Part shown: positions 1 through 8,376 of the stretch, piece by piece
How positions within the stretch are numbered: position 1 is the stretch's first letter
Layout: each line of letters opens with the position of its first letter
Assembly (NCBI GenBank): GCA_021773135.1
Contig: JAJFKP010000005.1
Coordinates: 62,001-126,000, forward strand
Reading direction: 5' to 3'
DNA: 64,000 bases
From: Woeseiaceae bacterium
Lineage (GTDB): Bacteria; Pseudomonadota; Gammaproteobacteria; Steroidobacterales; Woeseiaceae
Program-made: the position numbers and the translations under genes
Notes under the pieces: generated by a model
Seen by the model: the letters and a program-made list of their open reading frames with translations, nothing else
Database searches by the model: none
What the model was told of the DNA's origin: nothing

Positions 1-36
1 TGTGCTCTTTGCATTGGTCCGCCTAACCGGCAACGT

Positions 37-103
37 TAATGTCCGCTCCTGGCCGAAATCAACCGCTAGGCTGCCAAATTCATCCGAGACTGCTCTTGAC
101 TCA
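37..103 (+). repeat. Dispersed intergenic repeat, left-most copy
   Basis: This stretch has the same core as the repeats at 35.5-47.5 kb: GGCCGAAATCAACCGCTAGG, then CTGCCAAATT, then GAGACTGCTCTTGACTC. It also carries an upstream half (ATGTCCGCTCCTGG) that most other copies lack or have lost. It lies in the same orientation as the other copies, more than 35 kb away from them. The open frame covering 2-250 looks non-coding because it runs through this repeat. Confidence 0.6.
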
Positions 104-291
104 ACTCCATCGTTCGCGTTTTCTGGCGCTGATCCGTTTCTAGATTATGGGTCGAGGCGATTTATGAAGGAACAGTATCAGCAATTCGGTGCGACCTTTT
201 CTTACAGTGCCCGGAATTATTCGACTAGTGATAGAATCGGGATAGAGTGAATTTCACGGACGCGTGATAATTTTTCGGGAGTCGGTTCGAA

Positions 292-525
292 ATGTGGAAG
301 TTCAAAAAGGGGAATGCCAGAGCCAGCATTGTCTTGTTCTCACTGTTCGCAATTTCCGCATGTGCGACGACGCCCGGAGATCAAAGAGCGAGGCGAGCTC
401 CCACAAAACATTGCGGAGACAATCAAATGATGATCTGCACAGGTAAATCATTTTCCCACATCGCGGGTAACAGCAACCTGAATTGTCGCTGCCGAACAAT
501 GGCAGAAGCCGCTCCCTGTTCCTAG
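292..525 (+). CDS. Small cysteine-rich lipoprotein, function unknown
   Basis: A 77-residue protein with a basic N-terminus, a hydrophobic signal segment (about residues 12-23) and a lipobox ISAC that puts the lipidated Cys at residue 24. It would be anchored in the outer or inner membrane facing the periplasm. The mature part is only about 54 residues and has five more cysteines (41, 49, 65, 67, 76), including a CRC pair, which suggests disulfides or metal binding. The ATG is preceded by GGAG at about 10 nt spacing. I recognise no family. Short length leaves room for a chance frame, but the signal peptide and lipobox argue for a real gene. Confidence 0.5.
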   Translation: MWKFKKGNARASIVLFSLFAISACATTPGDQRARRAPTKHCGDNQMMICTGKSFSHIAGNSNLNCRCRTMAEAAPCS

Positions 526-957
526 TCGCCGAATTGAGTTACCTGGTCCCGCGGACCGTCCCAAAAACGCACGTCGAACTCACAATTACGGGTCGAGCCA
601 AGTTAACCGACGGTTTTCGTGATTTTGGGCATGCCTAACGGCGGCACATTCGAAAGGCAATTTATCAATGCCACCCCAATGCAGATACTACTTAATAGGT
701 CTTGCACGGTCGGATTGACGCAGCGTAGTTGACGAGAGATCGGAAGAAAGCCAACGCCTGCGATGTGGTTGGTGATAATCGGCTCAACGAGAAAATTGAA
801 ACTGCGATTGGCCGTGCCACGCACGTCGGCAAGCCTGGCTGGTAGCCAAATCGTTTCGTAAAAAGATCAGCGCGATGTCAGTCGAAAAAAATTTCATCTA
901 GCGGTGATGTCAGTGCTATCGGTGCAGCATAAGCACCACTCTCTCCCGCCGACACAC
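526..957. other. Intergenic, no gene seen
   Basis: About 430 bases between the small lipoprotein gene and the end of the bufferin operon. The only frames are short, lack Shine-Dalgarno sequences and look like nothing known. No strong hairpin with a T-run was seen. Confidence 0.5.
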
Positions 958-1737
958 CTAACTTTCCACGACCATCAGAGCGCCTGCTGAAAGGCATCTC
1001 TGTAGCACCGATTGCAAGTCAAAATCGGATGAATGCGCCAGGCATTTCTCTACCGCTTCCCCAAGAACGTTCCTCGATACGAGGCATTCAAGGAACGTAG
1101 ATTCCGCAGGATTAAGTCGCCACAATTCGACATCCAGCTTGGGACGGACGACCAGAACTGAGTCGGGTCCCATGTCTAAGCTAACATTCTTGTCACCAAC
1201 GAAACTTTCTTGGTTGACTTTCCAGATACGAAATATTGGATACATCGAGTGAATCAATCGGCATGCTGGTCCCATACAAAGGCGGAGTTTCGGCCAGTCT
1301 TCAGCAGCAAACTGCTGAAGTGAGCTCGGTTCGAACCTTGGCGGGTCGGCCGCATGGAAAACAGTGTGATAATCCCACTCTAGTCGACTGACATCCGCCA
1401 GGTATGGAAGACTTGACACAGTTTGCAACCGACTCAGAAAACGTGGCATCGCTCGACCAAATTCGTGAATATCACCGGATCGCGACGGGTGTGCGCGTGT
1501 GTATTGATCCGCCATATATCGAAAAAAGTCTCTCCCGACCAACTGCTCTGTAACCGGATAGATTGCCGCCAATGCATCCGTTAAGGAAGACTGGAAATTA
1601 TTACGGTACACATTGAATCGCCGTGCCGCCGGCAAGTGATCGTCAAGCACCAGGCCCTGCAAATGATGCAGATCATCGCCCCAGAGATCGGCTGCAAATG
1701 CCCGCTGTAGATTATGCAGCGCTTTCATGCAGGTCAC
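958..1737 (-). CDS. bufC: DUF2063 protein, bufferin maturation partner (BufC type)
   Basis: A 259-residue DUF2063-family protein. In known MNIO (DUF692) systems this protein is the partner that recognises the precursor and presents it to the iron-dependent oxidase. The N-terminal half is typical of the family, with a RRFNVYRNN motif near residue 40, an AIYPV motif, and a GRDFF...ADQYTRAHPS block. The C-terminal half is a variable substrate-facing domain. It overlaps the 3' end of bufB, so the two are translationally coupled. The GTG at 1737 gives the longest frame; an in-frame ATG three codons later (1728) is equally possible. It is the last gene of the leftward bufA1-DoxX-bufB-bufC operon and should act in the cytoplasm before export of the modified peptide. 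Confidence 0.85.
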   Translation of the reverse strand: MTCMKALHNLQRAFAADLWGDDLHHLQGLVLDDHLPAARRFNVYRNNFQSSLTDALAAIYPVTEQLVGRDFFRYMADQYTRAHPSRSGDIHEFGRAMPRFLSRLQTVSSLPYLADVSRLEWDYHTVFHAADPPRFEPSSLQQFAAEDWPKLRLCMGPACRLIHSMYPIFRIWKVNQESFVGDKNVSLDMGPDSVLVVRPKLDVELWRLNPAESTFLECLVSRNVLGEAVEKCLAHSSDFDLQSVLQRCLSAGALMVVES

Positions 1738-2635
1738 TGAGAATTCGGCCGGCGACCTCAGCTTCCGCGATCAGTTGATCCAGAGGTGGAAGATTGACAT
1801 CCCATTCGATAAGGGTTGGTTTGGCACCCATGAGATTCAGTGTTTCAGTGTAGAGTGACCAAACGGCGTCGCTTACAGGCGCGGCATGGTCATCGATGCG
1901 AATCTCTCCGTCCGAAAACTCCTTGAGTGTATGCCCCGCCAAATGAATCTCATCAACCAATTCGCCCGGCACATCGCTTAAATACTGGAGTGCGTCGAAG
2001 TGGTGATTGCACGCGCTTACAAAAACGTTATTAACATCGAGCAACAGACCAGCACCGGTTCGTTGACTCACCGCAGTGAGGAATTCCGACTCCGGAATTG
2101 TTGAATGTCGGTAGCGAAGATAACTGGATGGGTTCTCAATAAGAATTTTCCGACCCAAATAGTCTTGAACCTGACGCACGCACAGGCAAAAATGATCCAG
2201 CGCCTCCTCTGTATAAGGGAGTGGCAGCAAATCATTAAAATAGACGCCATTGATGGATCCCCAACTCAGGTGTTCAGATACGAATACCGGGTCAACCATT
2301 CGGATGAGGTGCGCCAGTCGTGCCAGGTGCGCGGAATCTAACGCGTCTCCTGAGCCGATGGAAAGACCGACGCCGTGAAGACTAACCGGATAGTTTTCAC
2401 GAGCCCGCATTAGGTTGTGAATCGGCGCACCGCCGTGGCCAAAAAAATTCTCAGAGTGAACTTCGAGCCAGCCCACGTCTGGGCGAATTTCAAGGAATTC
2501 CTGCATGTGCGGTCCGCGCAGGCCAATCCCGGCCGTTGCCTCACGCATCGTATTCCCGACGCATAGCCTGTTAGGGCTCGTACTCACGATCGTTGCGTTG
2601 CTGCGTTTGAGGTTCTCATAATTTACGCTACTCAA
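1712..2635 (-). CDS. bufB: MNIO-family (DUF692) multinuclear iron oxidase, bufferin-modifying enzyme
   Basis: A DUF692 TIM-barrel enzyme of up to 307 residues. Characterised relatives use two or three iron ions to convert precursor cysteines into oxazolone/thioamide or thiooxazole groups that bind copper. Family signatures are visible: GIGLRGPH near the N-terminus, WLEVHSENFFG, LHGVGLSIG, SEHLSW, the metal-ligand stretch LLDVNNVFVSACNH, and EIHLAGH. The longest frame starts at a TTG (2635) that overlaps the DoxX stop as TTGA. Family members usually begin just before GIGLR, so the ATG at 2548 is a serious alternative. Its neighbours, a DUF2282 precursor and DUF2063 partner, make the assignment firm. 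Confidence 0.9.
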   Translation of the reverse strand: MSSVNYENLKRSNATIVSTSPNRLCVGNTMREATAGIGLRGPHMQEFLEIRPDVGWLEVHSENFFGHGGAPIHNLMRARENYPVSLHGVGLSIGSGDALDSAHLARLAHLIRMVDPVFVSEHLSWGSINGVYFNDLLPLPYTEEALDHFCLCVRQVQDYLGRKILIENPSSYLRYRHSTIPESEFLTAVSQRTGAGLLLDVNNVFVSACNHHFDALQYLSDVPGELVDEIHLAGHTLKEFSDGEIRIDDHAAPVSDAVWSLYTETLNLMGAKPTLIEWDVNLPPLDQLIAEAEVAGRILSDLHESAA

Positions 2636-3084
2636 TTCGCGATGTATCGCCTGCGCAACAGATAGTCGAGCGACAGTGTGCCCGCTCCGTGAAAAATAGG
2701 CACAAGCAGCATAAGTCCCCAGTATTGATGGTCCTTGATCCCAATGTCATTTAGCGTGGGATACGACACAACTGCGATTACGTTGAACACAAAGAGAATC
2801 AATGCGCTAAATCGGGTGCCGAGTCCCAGGACGAGCAACACGGGCATCGTGATTTCAACGCCGGTTCCAAGAAAGGCTGCGAGTTCTGTTGGCAAGAATG
2901 GGACAGCGTATTCGTACTCAAACAAGTAGAGTGTCGAGTCCCAGTTTGCCAGCTTGGTCATTCCGGCCTTCCAGAAAATGTTGGCAATCCACAAGCGAAA
3001 TAGCAGGTCAACAAGCGGACTTAACCTTACAAGTCCATTGATGCACCATTGTATTATTGCTTGCCCGCGATCAAGAAAAGTCAT
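2632..3084 (-). CDS. DoxX-family membrane protein of the bufferin operon
   Basis: A 150-residue protein with about four transmembrane helices and DoxX features (LFRLWIANIFWKAGMTKL near the N-terminus, GTGVEITMPVLLVLGLGTR in the middle). DoxX proteins commonly accompany DUF692/DUF2063/DUF2282 genes, where they are thought to serve membrane redox or metal handling; the precise role is not established. Here the gene lies between the precursor and the oxidase gene, while in described bufferin operons the DoxX gene is usually last. Its stop overlaps the bufB TTG start. A 14-bp inverted repeat lies about 40 nt upstream of its start codon. Confidence 0.85.
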   Translation of the reverse strand: MTFLDRGQAIIQWCINGLVRLSPLVDLLFRLWIANIFWKAGMTKLANWDSTLYLFEYEYAVPFLPTELAAFLGTGVEITMPVLLVLGLGTRFSALILFVFNVIAVVSYPTLNDIGIKDHQYWGLMLLVPIFHGAGTLSLDYLLRRRYIAN

Positions 3085-3123
3085 TATCGAATCTCCAGAC
3101 CAAAACTACTCGGACCAAATTCG

Positions 3124-3167
3124 GGATTTCTCACCAGACACATCCACTGAAACCTGGTGAGAAATCC
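3124..3167 (-). promoter_or_regulatory. Long hairpin between bufA1 and the maturation genes
   Basis: A perfect 14-bp inverted repeat (arms 3124-3137 and 3154-3167, arm GGATTTCTCACCAG) encloses a 16-nt loop. It starts 30 nt after the bufA1 stop and ends about 40 nt before the DoxX start. No T-run follows on the minus strand, so it is not a classic terminator. A partial terminator or mRNA 3'-end stabiliser that makes precursor mRNA more abundant than enzyme mRNA would fit its place; this is an inference. Confidence 0.75.
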
Positions 3168-3196
3168 AGTTGTTGGCCGCTGCTAAATGGGTTGCC

Positions 3197-3463
3197 TTAA
3201 CTGGCTGTCAGGCTTCCGCCGGCAATCTTGCTGCAAGTGCCTTTCGGCAGTGCGATAAAGGCGTCCTTCTGCCGGTCCTGTTTCGACGTGCCGGCACAGG
3301 AACTAGATGCCGTCTGGCAGTCATTCTTGCCTGACTTCGCCACGCCATAACACTTCTCCATCTCTGCCTTTTCGTCGGCTGCCAGCGCCGTGCCGGCTGC
3401 AACAAGACCGCCGGCAGTCAGTGCTAAAACGGCAGATGTAATCATGTTTGTGGAACGTTTCAT
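3197..3463 (-). CDS. bufA1: Bufferin precursor (DUF2282, BufA1 type)
   Basis: An 88-residue secreted precursor. Residues 1-29 form a Sec signal peptide ending at ALA-A, and the mature part carries the four conserved cysteines of DUF2282 at 38, 49, 56 and 77 within EKCYGV, KNDCQ, SSCAG and KGTCSKI. In characterised bufferins these cysteines are modified by the MNIO enzyme and the peptide binds copper in the periplasm, protecting the cell. The ATG at 3463 is chosen over one four codons upstream because GGAG lies 7 nt before it. It is the first gene of the operon, as expected for a precursor. Confidence 0.88.
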   Translation of the reverse strand: MKRSTNMITSAVLALTAGGLVAAGTALAADEKAEMEKCYGVAKSGKNDCQTASSSCAGTSKQDRQKDAFIALPKGTCSKIAGGSLTAS

Positions 3464-3580
3464 GGTTTTCTCCATTTGCTGATGAATGATTTCTAGCTGC
3501 GGCGGAACTTGTGTCTGCCACGCTCGAAAGTCTGGCCTAGCTTCGGAGGCAACGGTATTCGTTCTGACCCCAGTGCGGCC

Positions 3581-3594
3581 TTCGGCTAGCCGAA
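3581..3594. promoter_or_regulatory. 14-bp perfect palindrome upstream of bufA1
   Basis: TTCGGCTAGCCGAA lies about 120 bp upstream of the bufA1 start, in the region shared by the divergent bufA1 and glutamate-synthase-like promoters. It could be an operator or the tip of a hairpin; nothing identifies the factor. Confidence 0.35.
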
Positions 3595-3740
3595 TGGTGC
3601 CTGACGGTATGCCCCGGTTAGATTCTCACCGAGTTCGTCCTAAGCTTTAGATCCTACGAAAACGAATCGCTGGCACGGCAAATTCGCTTGATTGCGACTA
3701 GCAGAATCGCCGCCCAATTCATTATTGAAGTGAGGATGAG

Positions 3741-5264
3741 ATGCAACAAACGACCGAAATTCTGAATTTCCTGGCCGGCCTGTTTGTTTTCGCCGTTGGT
3801 ATCGGTGTATTCGTTGTGGCGGTTCTATTTACGGTCGACATATTGCAAACAAAAAACGCCATTCGCCGAAATTACCCGGTTATTGGTCGATTACGTTATT
3901 GGTTCGAACATTTGGGCGAATTTTTTCGCCAGTACTTTTTTGCATCGGATCGGGAGGAAATGCCCTTTAACCGCGCAGAGAGAAACTGGGTCTATCAAGC
4001 CTCCGAGGGAGTCGACAACACGGTCGCTTTTGGGTCGAGCAGAGATTTACGGCCCGTAGGAACACCTTTGTTCGTAAACTGCCCGTACCCAACGCTGGAT
4101 GCCGATGCCGTTCCAACTCAGGCAGTGACTATTGGCCCCTACGCCGCAAAACCCTATGTCACGAGTTCGTTGTTCAATATTTCCGGCATGAGCTTTGGTG
4201 CTATCTCGAAACCGGCTGTACTTGCACTATCAAACGGTGCCCGAATGGCCGGATGTTGGATGAACACCGGCGAAGGGGGTCTGTCGCCTTATCACCTGGA
4301 GGGCGGCGCAGATATCGTTTTCCAAATTGGTACCGCCAAGTACGGGGTCCGTGATGAGGAAGGCAATCTTTCGGACGTCAAGCTCAAAGAAGTCGCCGAG
4401 CACGATCAGGTAAAAATGTTTGAGATAAAACTGAGCCAGGGAGCGAAGCCCGGCAAAGGTGGGATTCTCCCCGGTGCCAAAGTTACGCCTGAAATTGCAG
4501 AAATCAGAGGCATCCCAATAGGAAGTGACTCAATTTCGCCAAATCGTCATCCTGAAATAGAGAGTGCCTCATCGCTTCTGGATATGATCTCGCATGTGCG
4601 CGAAGTTACTGGCAAACCGGTTGGTATTAAGACGGTTATTGGAGCGTATGGCTGGCTGGACGATGTGTTTGAAGAGATTCATCGAAGGGGCATTGAGTCT
4701 GCGCCCGATTTCGTCACGATTGATAGTGCCGATGGCGGTACGGGCGCGGCACCCATGCCCCTGATTGACAACATGGGATTACCCTTAAAAGAAAGCCTGC
4801 CACTGGTGGTTGACAAGTTAACTGAAAATGGGCTCCGCGAGCGGGTCAAAGTTGCTGCCAGTGGCAAACTCGTTACGCCGAGCGAAGTCGCCTGGGCATT
4901 GTGCATCGGTGCGGACTTCGTTAATTCCGCCAGGGGTTTCATGTTTGCGCTCGGCTGTATTCAGGCACTTAAGTGCAATAAGAATACTTGTCCAACCGGC
5001 ATTACTACCCACAACAAGCGGCTACAGCGCGGCCTGGTTCCGGAGGACAAGGCTGAACGAGTCCGTCACTACGCCGAGACAATGCAGCACGAGGTGGAGA
5101 TCATCGCGCACTCCTGTGGGGTTACAGAGCCTCGGAAGCTTAAGCGATACCACTGTCGCACCGTTACGTCCGACGGCCGATCCATACCGCTGTCTCAGAT
5201 TTATCCAGACATTCCGACAGTGACGAACGAACGCACAACCAACCCTCAAAGGATTCCCGCGTGA
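3741..5264 (+). CDS. FMN-binding glutamate-synthase-family protein, membrane-anchored
   Basis: A 507-residue protein with one N-terminal transmembrane helix (about residues 8-34) followed by a glutamate-synthase alpha-subunit-type FMN barrel. Visible features are SGMSFGAISKPA, NTGEGGLSPYH, the PGKGG loop, DSADGGTGAAP for FMN phosphate, and a C-terminal CIQALKCNKNTCPTGI cysteine cluster typical of the [3Fe-4S] site. It lacks the glutaminase domain, so it is a stand-alone GltB-like oxidoreductase whose substrate is unknown. Its stop overlaps the next gene's GTG start (GTGA). GAGGATGAG precedes the ATG. Confidence 0.85.
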   Translation: MQQTTEILNFLAGLFVFAVGIGVFVVAVLFTVDILQTKNAIRRNYPVIGRLRYWFEHLGEFFRQYFFASDREEMPFNRAERNWVYQASEGVDNTVAFGSSRDLRPVGTPLFVNCPYPTLDADAVPTQAVTIGPYAAKPYVTSSLFNISGMSFGAISKPAVLALSNGARMAGCWMNTGEGGLSPYHLEGGADIVFQIGTAKYGVRDEEGNLSDVKLKEVAEHDQVKMFEIKLSQGAKPGKGGILPGAKVTPEIAEIRGIPIGSDSISPNRHPEIESASSLLDMISHVREVTGKPVGIKTVIGAYGWLDDVFEEIHRRGIESAPDFVTIDSADGGTGAAPMPLIDNMGLPLKESLPLVVDKLTENGLRERVKVAASGKLVTPSEVAWALCIGADFVNSARGFMFALGCIQALKCNKNTCPTGITTHNKRLQRGLVPEDKAERVRHYAETMQHEVEIIAHSCGVTEPRKLKRYHCRTVTSDGRSIPLSQIYPDIPTVTNERTTNPQRIPA

Positions 5265-6913
5265 AAGCGTCTGATCTGTTCGTAAAGTGCCTCGAAGAAG
5301 AAGGTATCGAGTACATATTCGGCGTGCCGGGAGAGGAGAACGCTGACTTCATGATGTCATTGGAAAAGTCGACTCTAATCACGTTCGTTCTAACGCGCCA
5401 CGAACAGGGTGCGGCGTTTATGGCTGAGATTTACGGCCGACTTACCGGTAACCCGGCGGGGTGCCTCGGCACTTTGGGGCCTGGTGCAACTAACCTGATA
5501 ACGGGTGTCGCTGATTCGAATATGGATAGAGCCCCAATGCTAGTGATTACGGGCCAGGGATCGACTGCCAGGCTGCACAAAGAATCCCATCAAATTATGG
5601 ATGTCGTGTCGATGTTTCGGCCAGTGACTAAGTGGGCAACTACGATCCTGAACGCCGACACAATCCCCGAAATCGTCCGAAAGGCGGTCCGCATCGCACG
5701 TACAGAGAAGCCGGGCGCGGTTCATATGGAGCTACCTGAGGATGTTGCCAAAACGGAAACGTCGTCTGAGCCGATGTTACCAAGGCGATTTCGTCGTTCA
5801 GTTCCCGATGACAAAATCGTTGATCAAGCGTTTGAGCTTTTAAAAAAGTCCAAACGTCCAATCATTCTGGCCGGCAACGGCTGCGTGCGAAAACGTGCCA
5901 GCAAACAATTGCGCGCTTTTTGCGATGCAACTGGAATCGGCGTGGTGAACACCTTTATGGCCAAGGGTTCGGTCGACATGGACGCAGATTATTGCCTCTA
6001 CACGATCGGGCTTAGCGCACGAGATCACGTATCGCTCGCTATCGATGATGCCGACCTGATCATTACATTGGGTTTCGATATGGTGGAGTACCACCCTATC
6101 CTTTGGAATCCCGACGGCAACAAAACGATCATTCACGCCGACTTTCTGGCCGCGGAAATTGACGAGCACTATCACCCTGAGATGGAATTGATCGGCGATC
6201 TCGCGCACACGCTCTGGATGCTGAATGAACGTATAGCTCTTGCGCCACCACTTAAGTTTGATCTTGACCGACAACGCGAATCACGATCACGACTAACCGC
6301 CGACTTCGCAGTACACCGCGACGATCACACGAAGGGCACAATTCGCCCGCAAAAAGTTCTCTGGGATGCGCGGCAGGCACTTGGCGACAATGACATTTTG
6401 CTGTCGGACGTTGGCGCGCACAAGATGTGGATATCCCGCTACTACCAGTGCGTCGAACCGAATACCTGTCTGATTCCCAATGGTTTCTGTTCAATGGGTT
6501 TTGCACTGCCGGGCGCAATTGCCGCCAGTCTGGTCTACCCGGATCGAAAAGTGTTGGCTATTGCTGGTGATGCAGGGTTTCTAATGAATTCTCAGGAGAT
6601 GGAGACAGCCGTGCGTCTCAATAGCAATATTGTGGTGATGGTCTGGGAAGACCACGCATATGGCCTAATCGCATGGAAACAGGAAACTGAGTTCGGCAAA
6701 CACACGGACCTTGCGTTTGGTAATCCTGATTGGCTGAAACTGGCCGAAGCATTTGGTTGGCATGGTCATCGAGTCTCCGAAAGCGCCAACCTCGCTGCGG
6801 TTTTGACTACGGCTCTTGATGAGAATGGGCCCAGCCTTGTAGTGGTGCCAATTGACTATCGGGAGAATGCGCTGCTCACGAAACGGCTCGGAGACATTCA
6901 ATGCAGCCTCTAG
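5261..6913 (+). CDS. Acetolactate-synthase-like thiamine-diphosphate enzyme
   Basis: A 550-residue ThDP enzyme related to acetolactate synthase catalytic subunits. It has the N-terminal pyrimidine-binding domain (FGVPGEENAD, catalytic Glu in TRHEQGAAFMAE), a central domain, and a C-terminal ThDP-binding GDAGFLMNSQEMETA motif. The motif normally ends in NN but reads WEDHAYG here. Acetolactate synthase joins two pyruvates, but no regulatory subunit or other ilv gene is nearby. With an aldehyde dehydrogenase next to it, a 2-oxoacid decarboxylase or ligase role is possible. The GTG start overlaps the previous stop, and its 3' end overlaps the next gene by 13 nt. Confidence 0.85.
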   Translation: MKASDLFVKCLEEEGIEYIFGVPGEENADFMMSLEKSTLITFVLTRHEQGAAFMAEIYGRLTGNPAGCLGTLGPGATNLITGVADSNMDRAPMLVITGQGSTARLHKESHQIMDVVSMFRPVTKWATTILNADTIPEIVRKAVRIARTEKPGAVHMELPEDVAKTETSSEPMLPRRFRRSVPDDKIVDQAFELLKKSKRPIILAGNGCVRKRASKQLRAFCDATGIGVVNTFMAKGSVDMDADYCLYTIGLSARDHVSLAIDDADLIITLGFDMVEYHPILWNPDGNKTIIHADFLAAEIDEHYHPEMELIGDLAHTLWMLNERIALAPPLKFDLDRQRESRSRLTADFAVHRDDHTKGTIRPQKVLWDARQALGDNDILLSDVGAHKMWISRYYQCVEPNTCLIPNGFCSMGFALPGAIAASLVYPDRKVLAIAGDAGFLMNSQEMETAVRLNSNIVVMVWEDHAYGLIAWKQETEFGKHTDLAFGNPDWLKLAEAFGWHGHRVSESANLAAVLTTALDENGPSLVVVPIDYRENALLTKRLGDIQCSL

Positions 6914-8376
6914 CCGATTCTGAAGCAGGCAAGCATGCCTATGAGCCGCTCATGCTCGCGGAGCCATCCGATGCCGAAGGGACACTTCACGTAACAGCGC
7001 CATTCGATCAGAAGATCATCGCTGAAGTCGAAACCTGTAATCTCACGCACGTTGACAGTGCCTTGCGGGTTGCGCAGAAGTTGTTTCGAAATCGGGATGG
7101 GTGGATACCCCTGCACGAGCGCATCACTATTCTCGAACGAACCGTCAAATTCATGATCGAAGAAAGATCGCAACTCGCGCTGGCCGCAGCTCAGGAAGGC
7201 GGCAAGCCGTTGCGCGATTCGCAAATAGAGGTTGAACGTGCAATCGAAGGCGTCCGTCTCTGCATTGACACGATTCGATCAGATGTGGGCAACGTAATAC
7301 CTATGGGAGCGACTGAGGCGAGTGCGGGGCGACTGGCGTTTACGACAAAGGAACCGGTCGGCGTCGTTGTTGCGGTCAGTGCATTCAATCACCCGTTGAA
7401 TCTAATTGTTCACCAGGTTGCTGCGGCGGTAGCAGCTGGCTGCCCCGTCATTGTTAAGCCGGCTGACGACACGCCACTGTCCTGTATTCGGTTTGCTAAA
7501 ATACTACAAGAAGCGGGACTACCGGCTGCATGGTGTCAGGTTGTGATACCGAATGACATTCCAACAGCAGAGCAGCTGGTGGTTGACTGCCGTGTTTCAT
7601 TTTTCAGTTTCATTGGCAGCGCACGAGTTGGGTGGATGTTGCGCTCAAAACTGGCGCCAGGAACGCGATGCGCCCTCGAACACGGGGGCGCCGCACCGGT
7701 CATTCTAACCAACGACTTTGACACAGATTTGGCATATGCATCGATCCTCAAAGGCGGGTTCTATCACGCCGGGCAGGTTTGTGTTTCGGTTCAACGAGTT
7801 TACGCACCGCGAAAAATCGCCTTTAAGTTTGCGTCCGAACTTGCGAGACAAGCCGATAAGTCCACTGTCGGAGATCCGCTGAATCCTGGTACAGATATTG
7901 GCCCGCTGATTCGCCCGGCAGAGGTAACACGAGTCCATCAATGGGTTTTGGAGGCAGTGCACGGCGGGGCTGAACTTCTGTGCGGAGGCAGTCCGCTGGG
8001 CGCAACCTGTTATCCCTGTACAGTGTTGTTTGATCCACCGGTTGACGCCAAAGTCAGCACTGCAGAGATCTTCGGCCCGGTTGTTTGCGTCTATCCTTAT
8101 GACGATCTGAATGCCGCCATCGATGTAGCCAATAGCTTGCCAGTGGCATTTCAGGCGGCCATATTCGGTCGGGATATTGATACCGCCATGCGCATATATG
8201 ATCGGCTCGATGCCTCCGCAGTCATGGTCAACGATCACACTGCTTTTCGTGTCGACGGCATGCCTTTTGCAGGATTACGCGAATCCGGGCTCGGTGTTGG
8301 TGGCATACCGCACACAATCGCGGATATGCAGATCGAAAAAATGCTTGTTCTCAATACGGCTGGACCCGGTGCATGA
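6901..8376 (+). CDS. NAD(P)-dependent aldehyde dehydrogenase
   Basis: A 491-residue aldehyde dehydrogenase that would oxidise an aldehyde to its carboxylic acid. Seen are the VSAFNHPLNL segment of the cofactor domain, FIGSARVGW, the catalytic Glu in LEHGGAAP, and the nucleophilic Cys in HAGQVCVSVQRV. The usual LELGGK reads LEHGGA here. The subtype cannot be told from sequence alone. Context suggests it may oxidise the aldehyde made by the adjacent ThDP enzyme, which is an inference. It is translationally coupled at both ends: 13-nt overlap upstream and ATGA overlap downstream. Confidence 0.9.
   Translation: MQPLADSEAGKHAYEPLMLAEPSDAEGTLHVTAPFDQKIIAEVETCNLTHVDSALRVAQKLFRNRDGWIPLHERITILERTVKFMIEERSQLALAAAQEGGKPLRDSQIEVERAIEGVRLCIDTIRSDVGNVIPMGATEASAGRLAFTTKEPVGVVVAVSAFNHPLNLIVHQVAAAVAAGCPVIVKPADDTPLSCIRFAKILQEAGLPAAWCQVVIPNDIPTAEQLVVDCRVSFFSFIGSARVGWMLRSKLAPGTRCALEHGGAAPVILTNDFDTDLAYASILKGGFYHAGQVCVSVQRVYAPRKIAFKFASELARQADKSTVGDPLNPGTDIGPLIRPAEVTRVHQWVLEAVHGGAELLCGGSPLGATCYPCTVLFDPPVDAKVSTAEIFGPVVCVYPYDDLNAAIDVANSLPVAFQAAIFGRDIDTAMRIYDRLDASAVMVNDHTAFRVDGMPFAGLRESGLGVGGIPHTIADMQIEKMLVLNTAGPGA

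Noticed and set aside
2-250. Partial coding frame at the left edge
   Set aside because: The frame runs through a dispersed intergenic repeat and the product resembles nothing known.
4679-5382. Overlapping frames opposite the glutamate-synthase-like and ThDP genes
   Set aside because: They are antisense shadows of strongly supported genes and carry no recognisable domains.
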